From: Pseudocercospora fijiensis CIRAD86
Taxonomy: Eukaryota > Ascomycota > Dothideomycetes > Mycosphaerellales > Mycosphaerellaceae
Direction: 5' to 3'
Length of the DNA: 64,000 nt
Assembly (NCBI RefSeq): GCF_000340215.1
Contig: NW_006921541.1
Coordinates: 1,151,527 to 1,215,526 of the forward strand
The notes beneath the pieces were generated by a model. The model was not told where the DNA came from, did no database searches, and saw only the letters and a list, made by a program, of their open reading frames with translations. The translations under genes were made by a program, and so were the position numbers. How positions within the stretch are numbered: the first letter of the stretch is position 1; the number at the start of each line of letters is the position of its first letter. Below are positions 26,701-35,724 of this stretch, in pieces.

Positions 26701-27373
26701 CGGTATCGAGGTGTCGTCTCTCATCTACCTTGCCGAAATCAAGCGCCGTCAGCCTAAGGGCCCATACATCATTGGTGGCTGGTCTGCCGGTGGTGTGATT
26801 GCCTATGCCGTCGCTCAAGCGCTTCTGGCTGCTGGTGAGAAGGTTGAGAAGCTTCTGCTCCTCGACTCTCCTTGCCCAGTCAACCTCGATCCGCTCCCAG
26901 CACGCCTGCACATCTTCTTCAACGAGATCGGTCTCCTCGGTACCGGCGACCCAAGCAAAACACCAAAGTGGCTCCTTCCTCACTTTTCTGCCGCCATCCG
27001 TTCGCTCTCTGACTACGACCCAAAGCCATCCATCGCTGAGCTTCCGACCTTCGCAGTTTGGTGCACAGACGGTGTCGCAGGCAACGCAGGTGACCCACGC
27101 CCACCGCCAGCTGAGGACGAGGATCCAGCTCCAATGAAGTGGCTCCTCAACCATCGAACCGACTTCGCTGACAACGGCTGGGCACAACTTTGCCAGGGCT
27201 CGTTCAAGAACGGCATCATGGGCGGACACCACTTCTCCATGATGAAGGATCCTCACGCTGCAGATCTCGGGAAGCTCATTCGATCTGGTCTTGACTGGGA
27301 TGGAAAGCAGGAGTCAGCATCAACGGTGCAAGTGAGTGGTACCATCCGACCAGGTTACACTCCACCAGCATAA
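20735..27373 (+). CDS. PKS1: Non-reducing polyketide synthase for 1,3,6,8-THN (melanin PKS1)
   Basis: Builds 1,3,6,8-tetrahydroxynaphthalene, the first committed DHN-melanin intermediate, from malonyl units. One uninterrupted frame of 2212 residues starts at the ATG at 20,735 (MSNILLFGDQ); the frame stays open upstream but without another ATG. Domains in order: starter-unit acyltransferase (about 5-350, GLCTG with C115); ketosynthase (about 371-800, DTACSSS with C541, then EMHGTGTQAGD); malonyl acyltransferase (GHSLGE with S988); product template (catalytic H1323 and D1514); two acyl carrier domains (phosphopantetheine serines S1713 in GVDSL and S1849 in GMDSL), joined by Ala/Pro/Lys-rich and acidic linkers; and a C-terminal thioesterase/Claisen cyclase (GGWSAGG with S2017). 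This SAT-KS-AT-PT-ACP2-TE order and the length fit melanin PKSs. No frameshift or missing catalytic residue is visible. It is divergent from the Cmr1-type regulator, its probable activator. Confidence 0.97.
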   Translation: MSNILLFGDQTAEQYPLLRKVALHKDNVLVHNFVQRCALALREEARALPRTQRVLIPDFLTLNNLIEAYYQKGDKLPALESALVTIAQLGHYIGYFSEHPSELPAASNTRVLGLCTGLLAAAAVVSSKTIDELVGLGVDFVRIAFRSGAAVDRVRSVLGQTGEDKEPWSTIVTGIDGASAKKALDAFHKEKGIPQSNQAYVSAVSVMAITVSGPPTTLEHFFQQGPLSQNNRVPIPIHGPYHAEHLYNDADIERLLSGKIARELRSHTPASLVHSAATGKPIVAENSYELAKLALGEMLQRPVRWDYLLEETVSQMAASKQGAKIYAMGVSNTANSLVSALKVGGQTNVSVVDQSAFVEQQGYNGRTQNDKIAIVGMAGRYPNSANHEALWDLLMKGLDVHRKVPADRFDADAHCDPSGKGKNKSHTPFGCFIDEPGLFDPRFFNMSPREAAQTDPMGRLALVTAYEALEMSGYVPNRTPSTKLHRIGTFYGQTSDDWREINAAENVDTYFITGGVRAFAPGRINYYFKFSGPSYSVDTACSSSLAAIQLACTSLWAGDCDTACAGGLNVLTNPDIFSGLSKGQFLSKTGSCKTYDNAADGYCRGDACGTVILKRYQDAIADKDNILGCILGAATNHSAEAVSITHPHAGAQEFLYKQVLANAGVDAHEISYVEMHGTGTQAGDGIEMTSVTNVFAPRHRQRRPEQTVHLGAIKANVGHAEAASGINSLHKVLLMMKHDKIPANVGIKGEMNKTFPADLKDRNVHISRDAVSWPRKGAEPRKVFLNNFSAAGGNTALLIEDGPIREAPGAVDPRSTLPVTVTARSIASLKRNLVNLQQYMIENPGTTATSFSYTTTARRIQHNYRVAFPLADINKVIDSLQAQVKESYNPVPMAATKTAFCFTGQGSQYTGLGQKLYQDLKSFRDDINQLDQLARIQGLPSFLELLDGTDVQTLSPVKVQLGMACIQVALARMWSSWGITPTAVIGHSLGEYAALHVAGVISAADMVLLVGRRAELLVRDCTPHTHGMLAVKGSAEAIRATLGGKMTEIACINGPEETVLCGSGDVVASANETLTQRGFKATKLNVPFAFHSAQVDPILDQFKRIASSVTFNKPTVPVLSPLAGEIIREAGIIGPDYLARHARETVNFWTALTSGQKAKVFDEKTAWLEVGAHPVCSGMVKASIGATVTAPSLRRGEDAWKTIATSICQLFIAGVYINFDEFHREFNDAQELLQLPTYSFDNKKYWLDYHNNWTLRKGEPAEVREVVVEKAVAQPVPAVEIPAKRLSTSCQKVISEEFTDNQAKVVIRSSLADSKLYPVVCGHMVNNAALCPSSLYADMALTVGDYIWKEMRPGTEAPGINVCNMEVPKPLIAQIPQPAQGQHIELEANADLEQGIVKLQFRSVQPDGKKILDHAHCIVRFEEKAAWRDEWARYNFMVKAQIDLLTAKTMNGGAHKVQRGMAYKLFKALVNYEGKYRAMSEVVLDGQNTEASATLDFPTKPEDGDFYCPPYHIDGSCHISGFIVNASDLLDSEQNVYVSHGWGAMKFSKPLTAGMKLRNYVRMLPQPNNISKGDVYILEGDEIVAVCEGIKFQQIPRRVLNTFLPPNKGSAAQPATTPAAPVKSTPVRAAVPAAIKVAPSPAAVRAPAPAPIKVAAPAPVAAPKAPKPKKAPAPKKAPGGLVDKVMKILAKETEVDMSELVDDAQFENLGVDSLLSLTISAIFREELDMEISSSLFTDNATVGDMKKYFAQFDNGSVSSASEPDEDSEDESIPATDMPTPLDMLSTPASSAPSVAASDAGKPELDSPARESLAEVGDVSLARHVVAQEMGVDLSEINDDAELAELGMDSLMSLTILGELREKTGVDLPSTFLSSNPTIKDIENALGMRPKAKAAAPAPRPAATPKTTVVDMNKVSARLAEINKTDISRYPPATSVLLQGNAKVATKKLFFLPDGSGSATSYVSIPNLGPDVAAYGLNCPFMKDPEQWQCGIEVSSLIYLAEIKRRQPKGPYIIGGWSAGGVIAYAVAQALLAAGEKVEKLLLLDSPCPVNLDPLPARLHIFFNEIGLLGTGDPSKTPKWLLPHFSAAIRSLSDYDPKPSIAELPTFAVWCTDGVAGNAGDPRPPPAEDEDPAPMKWLLNHRTDFADNGWAQLCQGSFKNGIMGGHHFSMMKDPHAADLGKLIRSGLDWDGKQESASTVQVSGTIRPGYTPPA

Positions 27374-29044
27374 AACGTTCCACTACGACCTTTTCCCTTC
27401 CGCTTCAATTCTTTGCGGATCTCAGGTTGTCGTGGACGTCTTGGGCTGAGACTATCTACGGTAATCTGCACGATCTGCGAAGAGATTCAGAGAGACGAAA
27501 CACCCTGGGCATTTTGGACGATGGAACGCTTGGCCGCTGACGATCTTCAACGATGAACTGGGACTGAATCGAATCTCTTGGAAAACTTACAATCTACGAA
27601 AACTTTTGTCACCACAACACATCCGTTTTTTGATTTGATGCATAGCGAAATGATAGAGGGGGGAGAGACAATGGGTTTGAAATTTTTAGCACTCGCTTCA
27701 GCGGAAATTCTTCTTTGGAGATACCTGGTGGCTGGAAGGATTATTACAGCACAACGTGTGAATGGAGAAAGAAAACAGTTTTCATTTTTTTTTTAATTTG
27801 AACAACAACTACTAGAATTATCATATGGCTGCGAGATGGGGCGAAATGCATCGAAAGAGGTGGCTTCTTGACGGGTAGAGTAGCTTCCATCGGCAATAGC
27901 AGTTGGTCATTACTCTTTGTGCCTTCTTTCTCTTTCTATTCACATGCGCTGTAGAGCCGCCGCTTCATACATCAACAGCTGGCTGACCTTCCAACCCCAA
28001 AGAATTCATGGCTCTGAGGCGTCGAAGAAGCCAGATGCTCTGTCTGCCACATGGGTTTTTGGCATCGACTACCTTCACACTAAGGTCTCGGAATCGCGGT
28101 ATTGTTGTTGTGTGATATGGACTTGCACAGTGAGAAGGTGTATGGATTAGATCAGCCGATTGCCTTTGGAGCCTATCATTGCCTTTCGCCATGCGACTGC
28201 TATTGAAACGTTTCACCTTACCGGACTCCATACATGTTTTCGTTTCGGGTATGGACTGATGACTCGGACTCGGGCATGCCGATGGTGAAGTGCGTATGGT
28301 ATCCAGTCAATTCGTTCTTACGTTAAGGTACAGCAGAACAGCATGCGAACAAGGGAAAGGATGATAGGCACAGTACAGCGTCTGAACAGTGAACACTTCG
28401 GAGTGAAAGTGGGTATTCACCAAATCCGTAAGAAGCAAGGATTACAGCGAATAGTCACTTGTTATTCAGCGGTCCGGCCCTAGTCACTTTCACTCCAGAG
28501 ACGCTGTACTCTATTGATTTCCGGCTCTCCAAGAGACTTCCCGAGCGTTTGCGCTAGTCGATTGGCGAATGCTTTCGACGTTTCAACTTTCAACAGTCCA
28601 CTTTCCTTAATCCACATAGGACTGCGCAGAACTGCCTGGTGTGAGGAATTTGGCGGTGTGCTGGGCCAAGCATTGTGATTGTGGTGGTGGTGGTGGTGGT
28701 GGTGGTGGTGGTGGTGGTAAATGTCGCGTAGACGGCTGACGTCGCTGTTAGACCTGTCGCAACCCCACACCCTCGCAAAGCCTAAGCTTAGAAATGCCTG
28801 CACCTGCACCTGCACATTATGTCGTCAGAGACACCGGGAGGCAGAATGCTGTGCCGTGACAGAACTTCTGGTTGTCACAGGCCACAGCCACAGCCACAAG
28901 CCACAGTCGAAACCTTGAAATGCTAAGCAGACAGACCGACAACAATATCGAGCCATCCCGCAACGCCCGCCCTCACGTGCTCCGAGAACATCGCCCTGCT
29001 GCGGATGACATACCCGCCACGGCAATAATAGCTTCGCCTACCAC
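27374..29044. other. Intergenic: PKS1 3' flank and prefoldin promoter
   Basis: 1.7 kb without a recognisable gene between two plus-strand genes. An AT-rich stretch around 27,580-27,830 may belong to the PKS1 3' UTR and terminator. A GTG trinucleotide run is annotated separately. Confidence 0.5.
28680..28719. repeat. GTG trinucleotide microsatellite
   Basis: About 13 GTG units, read as histidine on the minus strand of a spurious ORF. It lies about 330 bp upstream of the prefoldin gene. Confidence 0.85.
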
Positions 29045-29942
29045 ATGGCTGCAGAGATCCAGAAGGCTGGGTGAGTCTGAATATAGCCTCCTCTCGAGCC
29101 AGCACTGATCATGCACATTCAACAGCGGCAAAGATGCCCCAACCAATCCGCGAGGCATACCATATGCCCCATTCGTGCATCGCGTCGAGGACTATGTGTC
29201 GACCAGAGCAGATGTTGAGCCTACCTTGAAGAGCTTCCAAGAGATGATCAGGTCAGTGCAGTGCTCGTAGCTTGAGCAGCGCTTCTTGTTCCTCATGCGT
29301 TGCAGCAAATACCAATTCATGGAAGCCAACAACCAACGACGAATCGCCGGCCTCAAAGACAAGCTACCTGATATTCAAAAGACCCTCGAAACAGTGCGCT
29401 TTCTGCAGACTCGTAAGGTGGGTGGGGTTCAGTGTCAAATTCTCACACCATCGTATAGCTCACATCTCCCACAGGAAGATTCAGATCCTCTGGAGGCCAC
29501 CTTCGAATTGAACGACACCCTCTATGCCAAAGCCAACATCCACGAGACCGACCAAGTCTATCTATGGCTAGGAGTATGTGCTCTATCATCCTCCTCCCTA
29601 TACTCCACAGCACATCCAGCGAACCATGAAACTCACACAAAAATTAGGCAAATGTAATGCTCGCATACCCACTCTCCGAAGCCGAAGAGCTTTTGGCAAG
29701 CAAGCTGCAAGCGGCGCAGAATAGTCTAGCAAATTGCGAGGAAGACGTTGATTTTCTGAGAGAGCAGATCACGGTGAGCACGCAGCATCCTCGCCAATAT
29801 CCCAAACTGATTTTCTTTCTAGACCATGGAGGTCGCTACGGCGAGAGTCTACAACTGGGATGTTGGCATGCGGAGGAAGGAGAAGTCGGAAGGTAAAGGG
29901 GAGAAAGCAGAAGATGATGGCACGCAAGCTGCAAATGGATGA
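29045..29942 (+). CDS. PAC10: Prefoldin subunit 3 (VBP1/Pac10 family), six exons
   Basis: Alpha-class subunit of the hexameric prefoldin chaperone, which delivers unfolded actin and tubulin to the CCT chaperonin in the cytosol. I assembled the exons from GT..AG sites and reading frame: 29,045-29,070; 29,126-29,251; 29,306-29,417; 29,475-29,573; 29,648-29,773; 29,823-29,942. They give 202 residues. Every junction restores a conserved stretch: NPRGIPYAPFV after intron 1, EMISKYQFME across intron 2, YLWLGANVMLAYP across intron 4, and the C-terminal ARVYNWDV. The ends of the protein should form the alpha-prefoldin coiled-coil tentacles. Two introns are only about 55 bp. The first exon is 26 bp, so an automatic caller could easily miss the true start. 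Convergent with the Mediator gene. Confidence 0.92.
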
Positions 29943-31070
29943 GAGCGCTGGCGGATGATGAGCTTTATTGCCCCGAGTGAAGGAAAAGGAAGAGGATCCT
30001 AAACCTACCTCTAAAGCCAGAATTGCATAGCTGATAAAGGCGCCAGATACCCAGAATTCACCACTGCAGGCTCAAGTTATGCTTGCAAAAAATCTACTAT
30101 ATCTACAGCTTACAAACATAACCTCACCGCTCTTCGAGGTCTCGCATGCCATACGCCAGACCACTATTTTCGCACGCATTTCCACGCCAATAATAAATAC
30201 CTTCCATACCATGCCATCATCCTCTCAACCAACCTAGAAGCACACAAATACATTACGCTTCTGCATCCAGACCGTACTGCAACCAAGGAACACAAACCCC
30301 GAAAATAATGGGACCATGTGGAGGCGCTGAAGCTGAAGGATCACACGTCGCTCGCTCGCTTACAACATCACAAAATTCTCCGAAAATAGCCACCAGGCTA
30401 TTAGGCCACCTGCAGGCCACCTGCAGGCTTCTTCAGACCGGGTAGAAAGCCACACGGAGTCGCCGTGCTGTGCTGTGCTGTGCTTGCAGTCAACGTGGTG
30501 GTAGCAAGCAAGGAATTAAGCGAGCATATTGATGCTGAGGAGAAAAGTTGGGCCAAGCAAGTAAGCGTGGCCAGCCTTCGTGGAGGTGGAAGGTCAAGAT
30601 TTCTCCACGAGGTCGAGGACACGACAGGCCACGTTCATCGTAGCAAGATCAGAGCAACTAACCAAACACATAGTCTACCTCATCACACATACTTCCAACA
30701 CGGCGATGTTCACATTGAACATTTTCTCATTTCAGCCCAACTACCACATCCTCTACCACCTCTACTCTCTGGTATGATATCATAGTAGTATCCCTTTTCT
30801 TTTCTTTCCATCATTAATCTCGCACCCCCCCCCCCTTTCGCCCATTTTTTCCACAACCAATCCCGGGTATAAGCATTGTGATTCAACAAGCAGAAAACAA
30901 GGAGACAACAGCGACAGGCCGTGAAAAAGACTGTCGTCATTGACATCTGTCTCCGCTCCGACCCCCCCCCCCCCCCCCCCCCATTGTCCAAAAACGCCGC
31001 GCTAAAGCAAAAAAAGAAAGAGATAAAATATCCGTGAAAACAAAAGTACGAAGTTTGTCCGTCTAATCCA
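29943..31070. other. Intergenic between convergent genes, with poly-C tracts
   Basis: 1.1 kb holding the 3' UTRs and terminators of the prefoldin and Mediator genes. It contains 12 C at 30,824-30,835 and 21 C at 30,962-30,982. No coding region is recognised. Small direct duplications such as GGCCACCTGCA occur twice near 30,411-30,427. Confidence 0.6.
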
Positions 31071-34000
31071 CTAGTCAAGCTCGATGACTTCCTTTTTGAC
31101 GCTGTTTCGAGAGTGTTGTCTTGGTTGCGCTGCTGGTCTCTGTTGGCTCTGCGTGCGTTGCATCGTAGGTTGTTGTGACTGTGTCGAAGCTGGTGCTGGC
31201 TTCGACTTCAAGTTTTCTGTAGGCGTGTCTTGCTTCTTGGCAGCAAAGTTGGCGGCGCCCTCGCATTTGCGGATGGTCTGGTCGAGCTTGGTGAATGCTT
31301 CTTCGAGTCCTGCTACGCCGCTGCCGAAACCGCCGACATGGTCACCAAACCAGTCTTGACCGCCACCTTTGCTGAACTCGCGTAACGCTTGCGAGAAAGC
31401 ACCGTCGCTGAGGGCAGCTTCGGCCTTGCATCGGAATAGGACGACGGTCTGCCCAGGGACCTGGCTGGGCTTTTTCGTTACGTCTATTGCAAAGCTACAC
31501 GCGGGTAGAGGCGCCTTGTAGGCCAACGTGTAACGGTGAACGTCCCGAGCGTAGACCGACACGGACTCGCCTGCTGGGTCTGCAGACTCCAGCTTGTCGA
31601 ATAACCGCAACAGTGGTAGAGTTACACGCAGATCCCAAGCGAGCTGCATAAGGCCGCGGTTCATGGCTCTATGGTATGAATTCTCCAGTACCACACGTAT
31701 ACGCTGGTGCGGATTGCTATGGATTGGCGTCAGCTTCAGCTTAGCAGACTGAGCTACATCCTTGCTGAACGTAATCTGTGCGCCCAAGTCTTCTCTGTCC
31801 GAATAGACGAAGGAAAGGATGTCCAGGCCAACATCTGTACACCGGTACCCAAACCGCTTGAGCACCTCGAGATAATGATTGAGACGATCACAATGGACCA
31901 GCCTGCGTTGGATCACTGCCAAGTATGGCTTGCCGAAAGGTACGCTGACTCTGAACCCCAATGCGCCGGAATCGTTCATTGCGATATCAGACTTTCGTGT
32001 GGAATTTGTAAGGTGCTGAGAGAGATGCTGAAATTTACTAGGATCAACGGTGAATCGTACTTCGTGGCGAACTTCTGCAAGCCCGTTCTCCATGTCCGTC
32101 AGCGTCGAAGGTGTAAGACGGATCCATGAAGCCAGTTTGAAAGGTAGTAGCGATGCTCTGGGCCCAGACTGCTTCGTGGGCGTGTTCATTGAGAAGTAGA
32201 TGGCGAGGCCAGGGCCAGCATCTGCACCACGCTCAGTTAGCGAACATGTAGACTCGATGCGGTATTCAAGCTGGCTTTCGTCGAGCTCTTGGATGAGCAC
32301 TGCGAAGGATACCTCTGCCTCTGCCACTTCTTGTATATGTCGCAGTGAAGCTTGAGTCAGATCGGCAAGCGTGCTTGAAAGATTCAGTCTTCTCGCCGCA
32401 GACATGAATCTCACAGGACGTCCTTGTTCCATGCTCTCCTGGATGCGCACCACAAACCACTTCTCGCCCTCAAGGCCAAAATGGACATATAATGCCCAGG
32501 CATCTCCCCATCCTTCGCTGCACTTGTACATGCTGCGGCGCACGGCGTCTGCTCCCAGAGTGGCCCTCATAGCTGGCGGCACGACTATCTTGTTCTGCTC
32601 GACAGGCGTCCAGCCGGCGGCATCTGCCATAGGGGCAAGCCTGTCCTGAAGGGAACGAGCAAGGACTTCTGCCAGGGCGCGGCCTGCGTCTGCATTTGCG
32701 GTGCTGTTGATGAAGTTCTCTGCATGCTGGGCGTGCCTGTTCGGTGGGGATACCGAAATCCGGCCCGTAATAGGCTCGAAGCGGGTGACGACGGACTTTT
32801 GCAGACCTGGAAGCGATAATGCCAGGTGGCAGTCGTCCGGATCCGTGTTAGAAATATTCAGCTGGACATCAACTTGACAATTCTGGCCAGCAAGAACTTC
32901 GAATCGCTCCTTGATCGAATGCAGCAGCCACTGGGTATGTTTCGCGGTCACTGACGCCAGAATGCTCTCCAGACTCAAATTTTGCCAGTCGATGTGGATG
33001 TGATGGTCCTTGACTTCTTGGCCTTGGCGGAACCAGCGGAAAGAGTTACGTGGGATTGGAGGCCGTCTTGAGTTTAAACCCTTTTGCTTGCCGGAGCTGA
33101 TTCCCAGCTCAATCCAACTCTTTGATGCCCGCTGTCCCTTCCAGTATTGAAGAGTGAAGACCTGTCGATGCAGTTCCGGCTGGAGGCAGTCAAACCACTT
33201 ATCGCGAATAAGTTTGGATGCCTGCGCACGCAGCACATTGACCTTGTGAGCCAGCACAAATCTATGCAAGAAATCATAACAGCCTTGCAGTCCGCTTGAA
33301 GCCAAGGTAGCATTGGCGCGTTCTTCCAAGCGCATGCGCAATCCGTCGTCCGATAAGCTTGGCGGTGGAGCAAAGAGAAATCGAATATCAATGAAGTAGA
33401 AGGGTGTCGACGGGTCTTCATCGGCAACTGAAACATCGACTTCAAATTCGTCTTGCACCCGGAAGGTTGCTCTTCCATTCGCAACAGAGAAGTCGTTGAA
33501 ATGTGGAGGGAGATCTTCATGCAGATTCAAACGCTCGATCAAGGTTACGTTCATGCCTCTAAGAGTCTTCAACAGCTGCTTTGCAGAGAGACGTTTTGGA
33601 GGCAAGTAGCCAAGGTCAGGGAAGTTTGATGTCTTGCCGGTCGAGAGAATCTCTAGGGCGGCTTCGATGTTCGGATTTGGCATCTTCGCGAGGCGCATGT
33701 CCTGCTTCGTAGAATAGAAGAAGTTGATGGCAAATCGCTGTGCGTCGGCCTGTCGGGCAGCCCAGAGTCGAATATCAATCAGTCGTGCCATGTCGTCCGC
33801 ATTACGTGCCCAATCTGACAGGACCAGTGTCTTGATAAAACGATCCCGCTGATTGGAGGCGAAATCCATAAGCAGACGTTTCTTGCTCAAACTTGCCTCG
33901 TTGGTGTCGGTGGTATGCGGCACAATACCATTGGGCTGTGCTCCTGGACCAGCTGTAGAGGTTTCTGCCATCTTCGTCAAGGTCTCGTTCAGATCGCCGA

Positions 34001-34328
34001 AGCACTGCTGCGCCAGCCTATCGATCAACGTCCCGAGAGACTTGTTGACTGGCTCGTCGCGCCATGATCCATCTAGCGGAGGTGGAGCGGGTAAACTCGC
34101 TGTGGTGTTCGCATTGCTGATCTGGCCGTTCGTGGCTGGCGGGGCCTGTACTGGCAGACCATTCGGTAAAGATCCATTCTGAGCATGACTGCCGTTGGCC
34201 TGCGGGGTCTGCATTTGCGCAAAGTCGCGCTTCTGCGGCAAGTGTCCTTCTTGTGCTTGATTCCGATCCTTTTTCAAGTCTTGCGACGCAGTCACGCCGT
34301 GTTGATCCATAATCAACCTGCCGGGCAT
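31071..34328 (-). CDS. MED14: Mediator complex subunit 14 (Med14/Rgr1)
   Basis: Scaffold subunit linking the Mediator middle, tail and head modules; acts in the nucleus in RNA polymerase II transcription. A single minus-strand frame gives 1085 residues from the ATG at 34,328, near the usual size for filamentous fungi. After a Gln/Asn/Pro-rich leader (residues 1-88), the family's conserved start VNKSLGTLIDRLAQQ lies at about 94-108, followed by the helical Med14 N domain. The rest is the long, poorly conserved body. A Gln-rich tail ends in KKEVIELD. The frame is open a little upstream of 34,328 but without another ATG; a second in-frame ATG at 34,310 (MDQHG) is also possible. No intron is needed. 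Confidence 0.88.
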   Translation of the reverse strand: MPGRLIMDQHGVTASQDLKKDRNQAQEGHLPQKRDFAQMQTPQANGSHAQNGSLPNGLPVQAPPATNGQISNANTTASLPAPPPLDGSWRDEPVNKSLGTLIDRLAQQCFGDLNETLTKMAETSTAGPGAQPNGIVPHTTDTNEASLSKKRLLMDFASNQRDRFIKTLVLSDWARNADDMARLIDIRLWAARQADAQRFAINFFYSTKQDMRLAKMPNPNIEAALEILSTGKTSNFPDLGYLPPKRLSAKQLLKTLRGMNVTLIERLNLHEDLPPHFNDFSVANGRATFRVQDEFEVDVSVADEDPSTPFYFIDIRFLFAPPPSLSDDGLRMRLEERANATLASSGLQGCYDFLHRFVLAHKVNVLRAQASKLIRDKWFDCLQPELHRQVFTLQYWKGQRASKSWIELGISSGKQKGLNSRRPPIPRNSFRWFRQGQEVKDHHIHIDWQNLSLESILASVTAKHTQWLLHSIKERFEVLAGQNCQVDVQLNISNTDPDDCHLALSLPGLQKSVVTRFEPITGRISVSPPNRHAQHAENFINSTANADAGRALAEVLARSLQDRLAPMADAAGWTPVEQNKIVVPPAMRATLGADAVRRSMYKCSEGWGDAWALYVHFGLEGEKWFVVRIQESMEQGRPVRFMSAARRLNLSSTLADLTQASLRHIQEVAEAEVSFAVLIQELDESQLEYRIESTCSLTERGADAGPGLAIYFSMNTPTKQSGPRASLLPFKLASWIRLTPSTLTDMENGLAEVRHEVRFTVDPSKFQHLSQHLTNSTRKSDIAMNDSGALGFRVSVPFGKPYLAVIQRRLVHCDRLNHYLEVLKRFGYRCTDVGLDILSFVYSDREDLGAQITFSKDVAQSAKLKLTPIHSNPHQRIRVVLENSYHRAMNRGLMQLAWDLRVTLPLLRLFDKLESADPAGESVSVYARDVHRYTLAYKAPLPACSFAIDVTKKPSQVPGQTVVLFRCKAEAALSDGAFSQALREFSKGGGQDWFGDHVGGFGSGVAGLEEAFTKLDQTIRKCEGAANFAAKKQDTPTENLKSKPAPASTQSQQPTMQRTQSQQRPAAQPRQHSRNSVKKEVIELD

Positions 34329-35724
34329 CGCCTCGCCGCCTCGCACGCCTACCTCTCCGCCTTCTCCTCCACGGCACGCACCGTCCTTGGCGGACGTCTC
34401 CTCCGCTCGCCCTCCGCCGGCTGCGTGTACGCGCGCTATCGTGGCTAAGGGTTTTCCTTCCGCTCAGGTCATGTCTTTGTCCGCGCCCACCTCTGCTCTG
34501 CGAGGTCCAGGCGCGCAGGTGGTTCGACTCGTCCCAGTCGTAGAAGAGAAGCTGCGGTGCAGTACTGGTGATTGTGCGTGTTGGCGGGGTGGTGTGTGGC
34601 GTGGTGGATATAGTGCGCGCAAGAAGTTGAGGCCGGTGGGAGGTGTGAAGGGCGATGTGGGCTCCACCGTCTGCGCCGTCACATGCGCGCTCGTGAATGG
34701 GTCGTGGTGGTGCTGTCGTCTCGTGTTGCTGCTGCTGCAGCAATGATGGAATGGGTCGGCGTCTCAGGCTCTAAGCCCGGAGATGGCTCCCTTCGCGGGC
34801 GCGCCCGCCCGCCAGAAAAGCTTGGCGCATCATGCTGAACTCCAATTCCGTTCCCTTTCACACTGCTCCCTCTCCACAAAGACAACATTTCGTGGGCTTC
34901 ACATCTTCCTCCACAATACTAGCCCATGGTACATCCCATATGGTGTTAATACAGTCGACAAGGCTGCGTACAGGCTACGCTACGCGAACGCGTCGATAAT
35001 ACTGCCGCGGACGAACAAGTGAAAGCACAGCATGCATGGCATAGCACCTTCGAGATCGCTCTCGAGCAACATGTGATTCATGAGAAGTCAGCTATGCTGG
35101 CTGTGCTGTGCTTGTATTTGCAGCTTCAGTAGCAGATCTTTCAGCAGAAGCTGGAGGCCTTGTAGCACAATGCAGCATGACCGTCTCCAGCTGCGGCCGT
35201 AGAGATGTGCATACACAAGCATATACCAGCATGGAAGCAACAGTCGGCTCTGTGTAGTCTTCGACACCCATCTCTCCTCTTCTTCGCCAGCACACGCTCG
35301 CCGTGAGGTACTGCTCTGCGATGGAAGCAAAAGCCATACCGCGTTTCGTCCTTGACAGACCTGATTTGCGCAGGCAGGCACACTTTGTCTTGTCGTCCTC
35401 GCTCGAGGCATCTCTGGCCGGCGATAGTTCTAGCAAGATGCAGCCATGCTGGTCACACTGGCCACACGAGAGCAGGCATGGCATGGCATGGCATGGCATG
35501 GCGTGGGCTGTTCATGATCTCCGCATGCTACTTTAGCTCCAGAGTAGCGACGACGACCACACCATCTTGTCGCGCGATACGCGCCGCGCGGTCCACGCGA
35601 ACATGTGCTCACTTTGGGTGACTTTCTTCCATTCCTCGCGCACGTTGATGTCTTTGCAAGGATGCCGCTGCCACGGTGACCTCGAGCCGGATGCTCCCGA
35701 GGTCGCTTAGCCTTGCCTTGCCAC
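34329..35724. promoter_or_regulatory. Divergent promoter region between MED14 and ATG22
   Basis: 1.4 kb between two genes transcribed away from each other. I recognise no gene and no specific regulatory motif. A short pentamer array (GGCAT)5 lies at 35,475-35,502, about 220 bp upstream of the ATG22 start. Confidence 0.45.
35475..35502. repeat. GGCAT pentamer tandem repeat
   Basis: Five contiguous copies of GGCAT ahead of the ATG22 gene. The unit contains NdeI-like half-palindromes but no recognised regulatory site. Confidence 0.8.
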
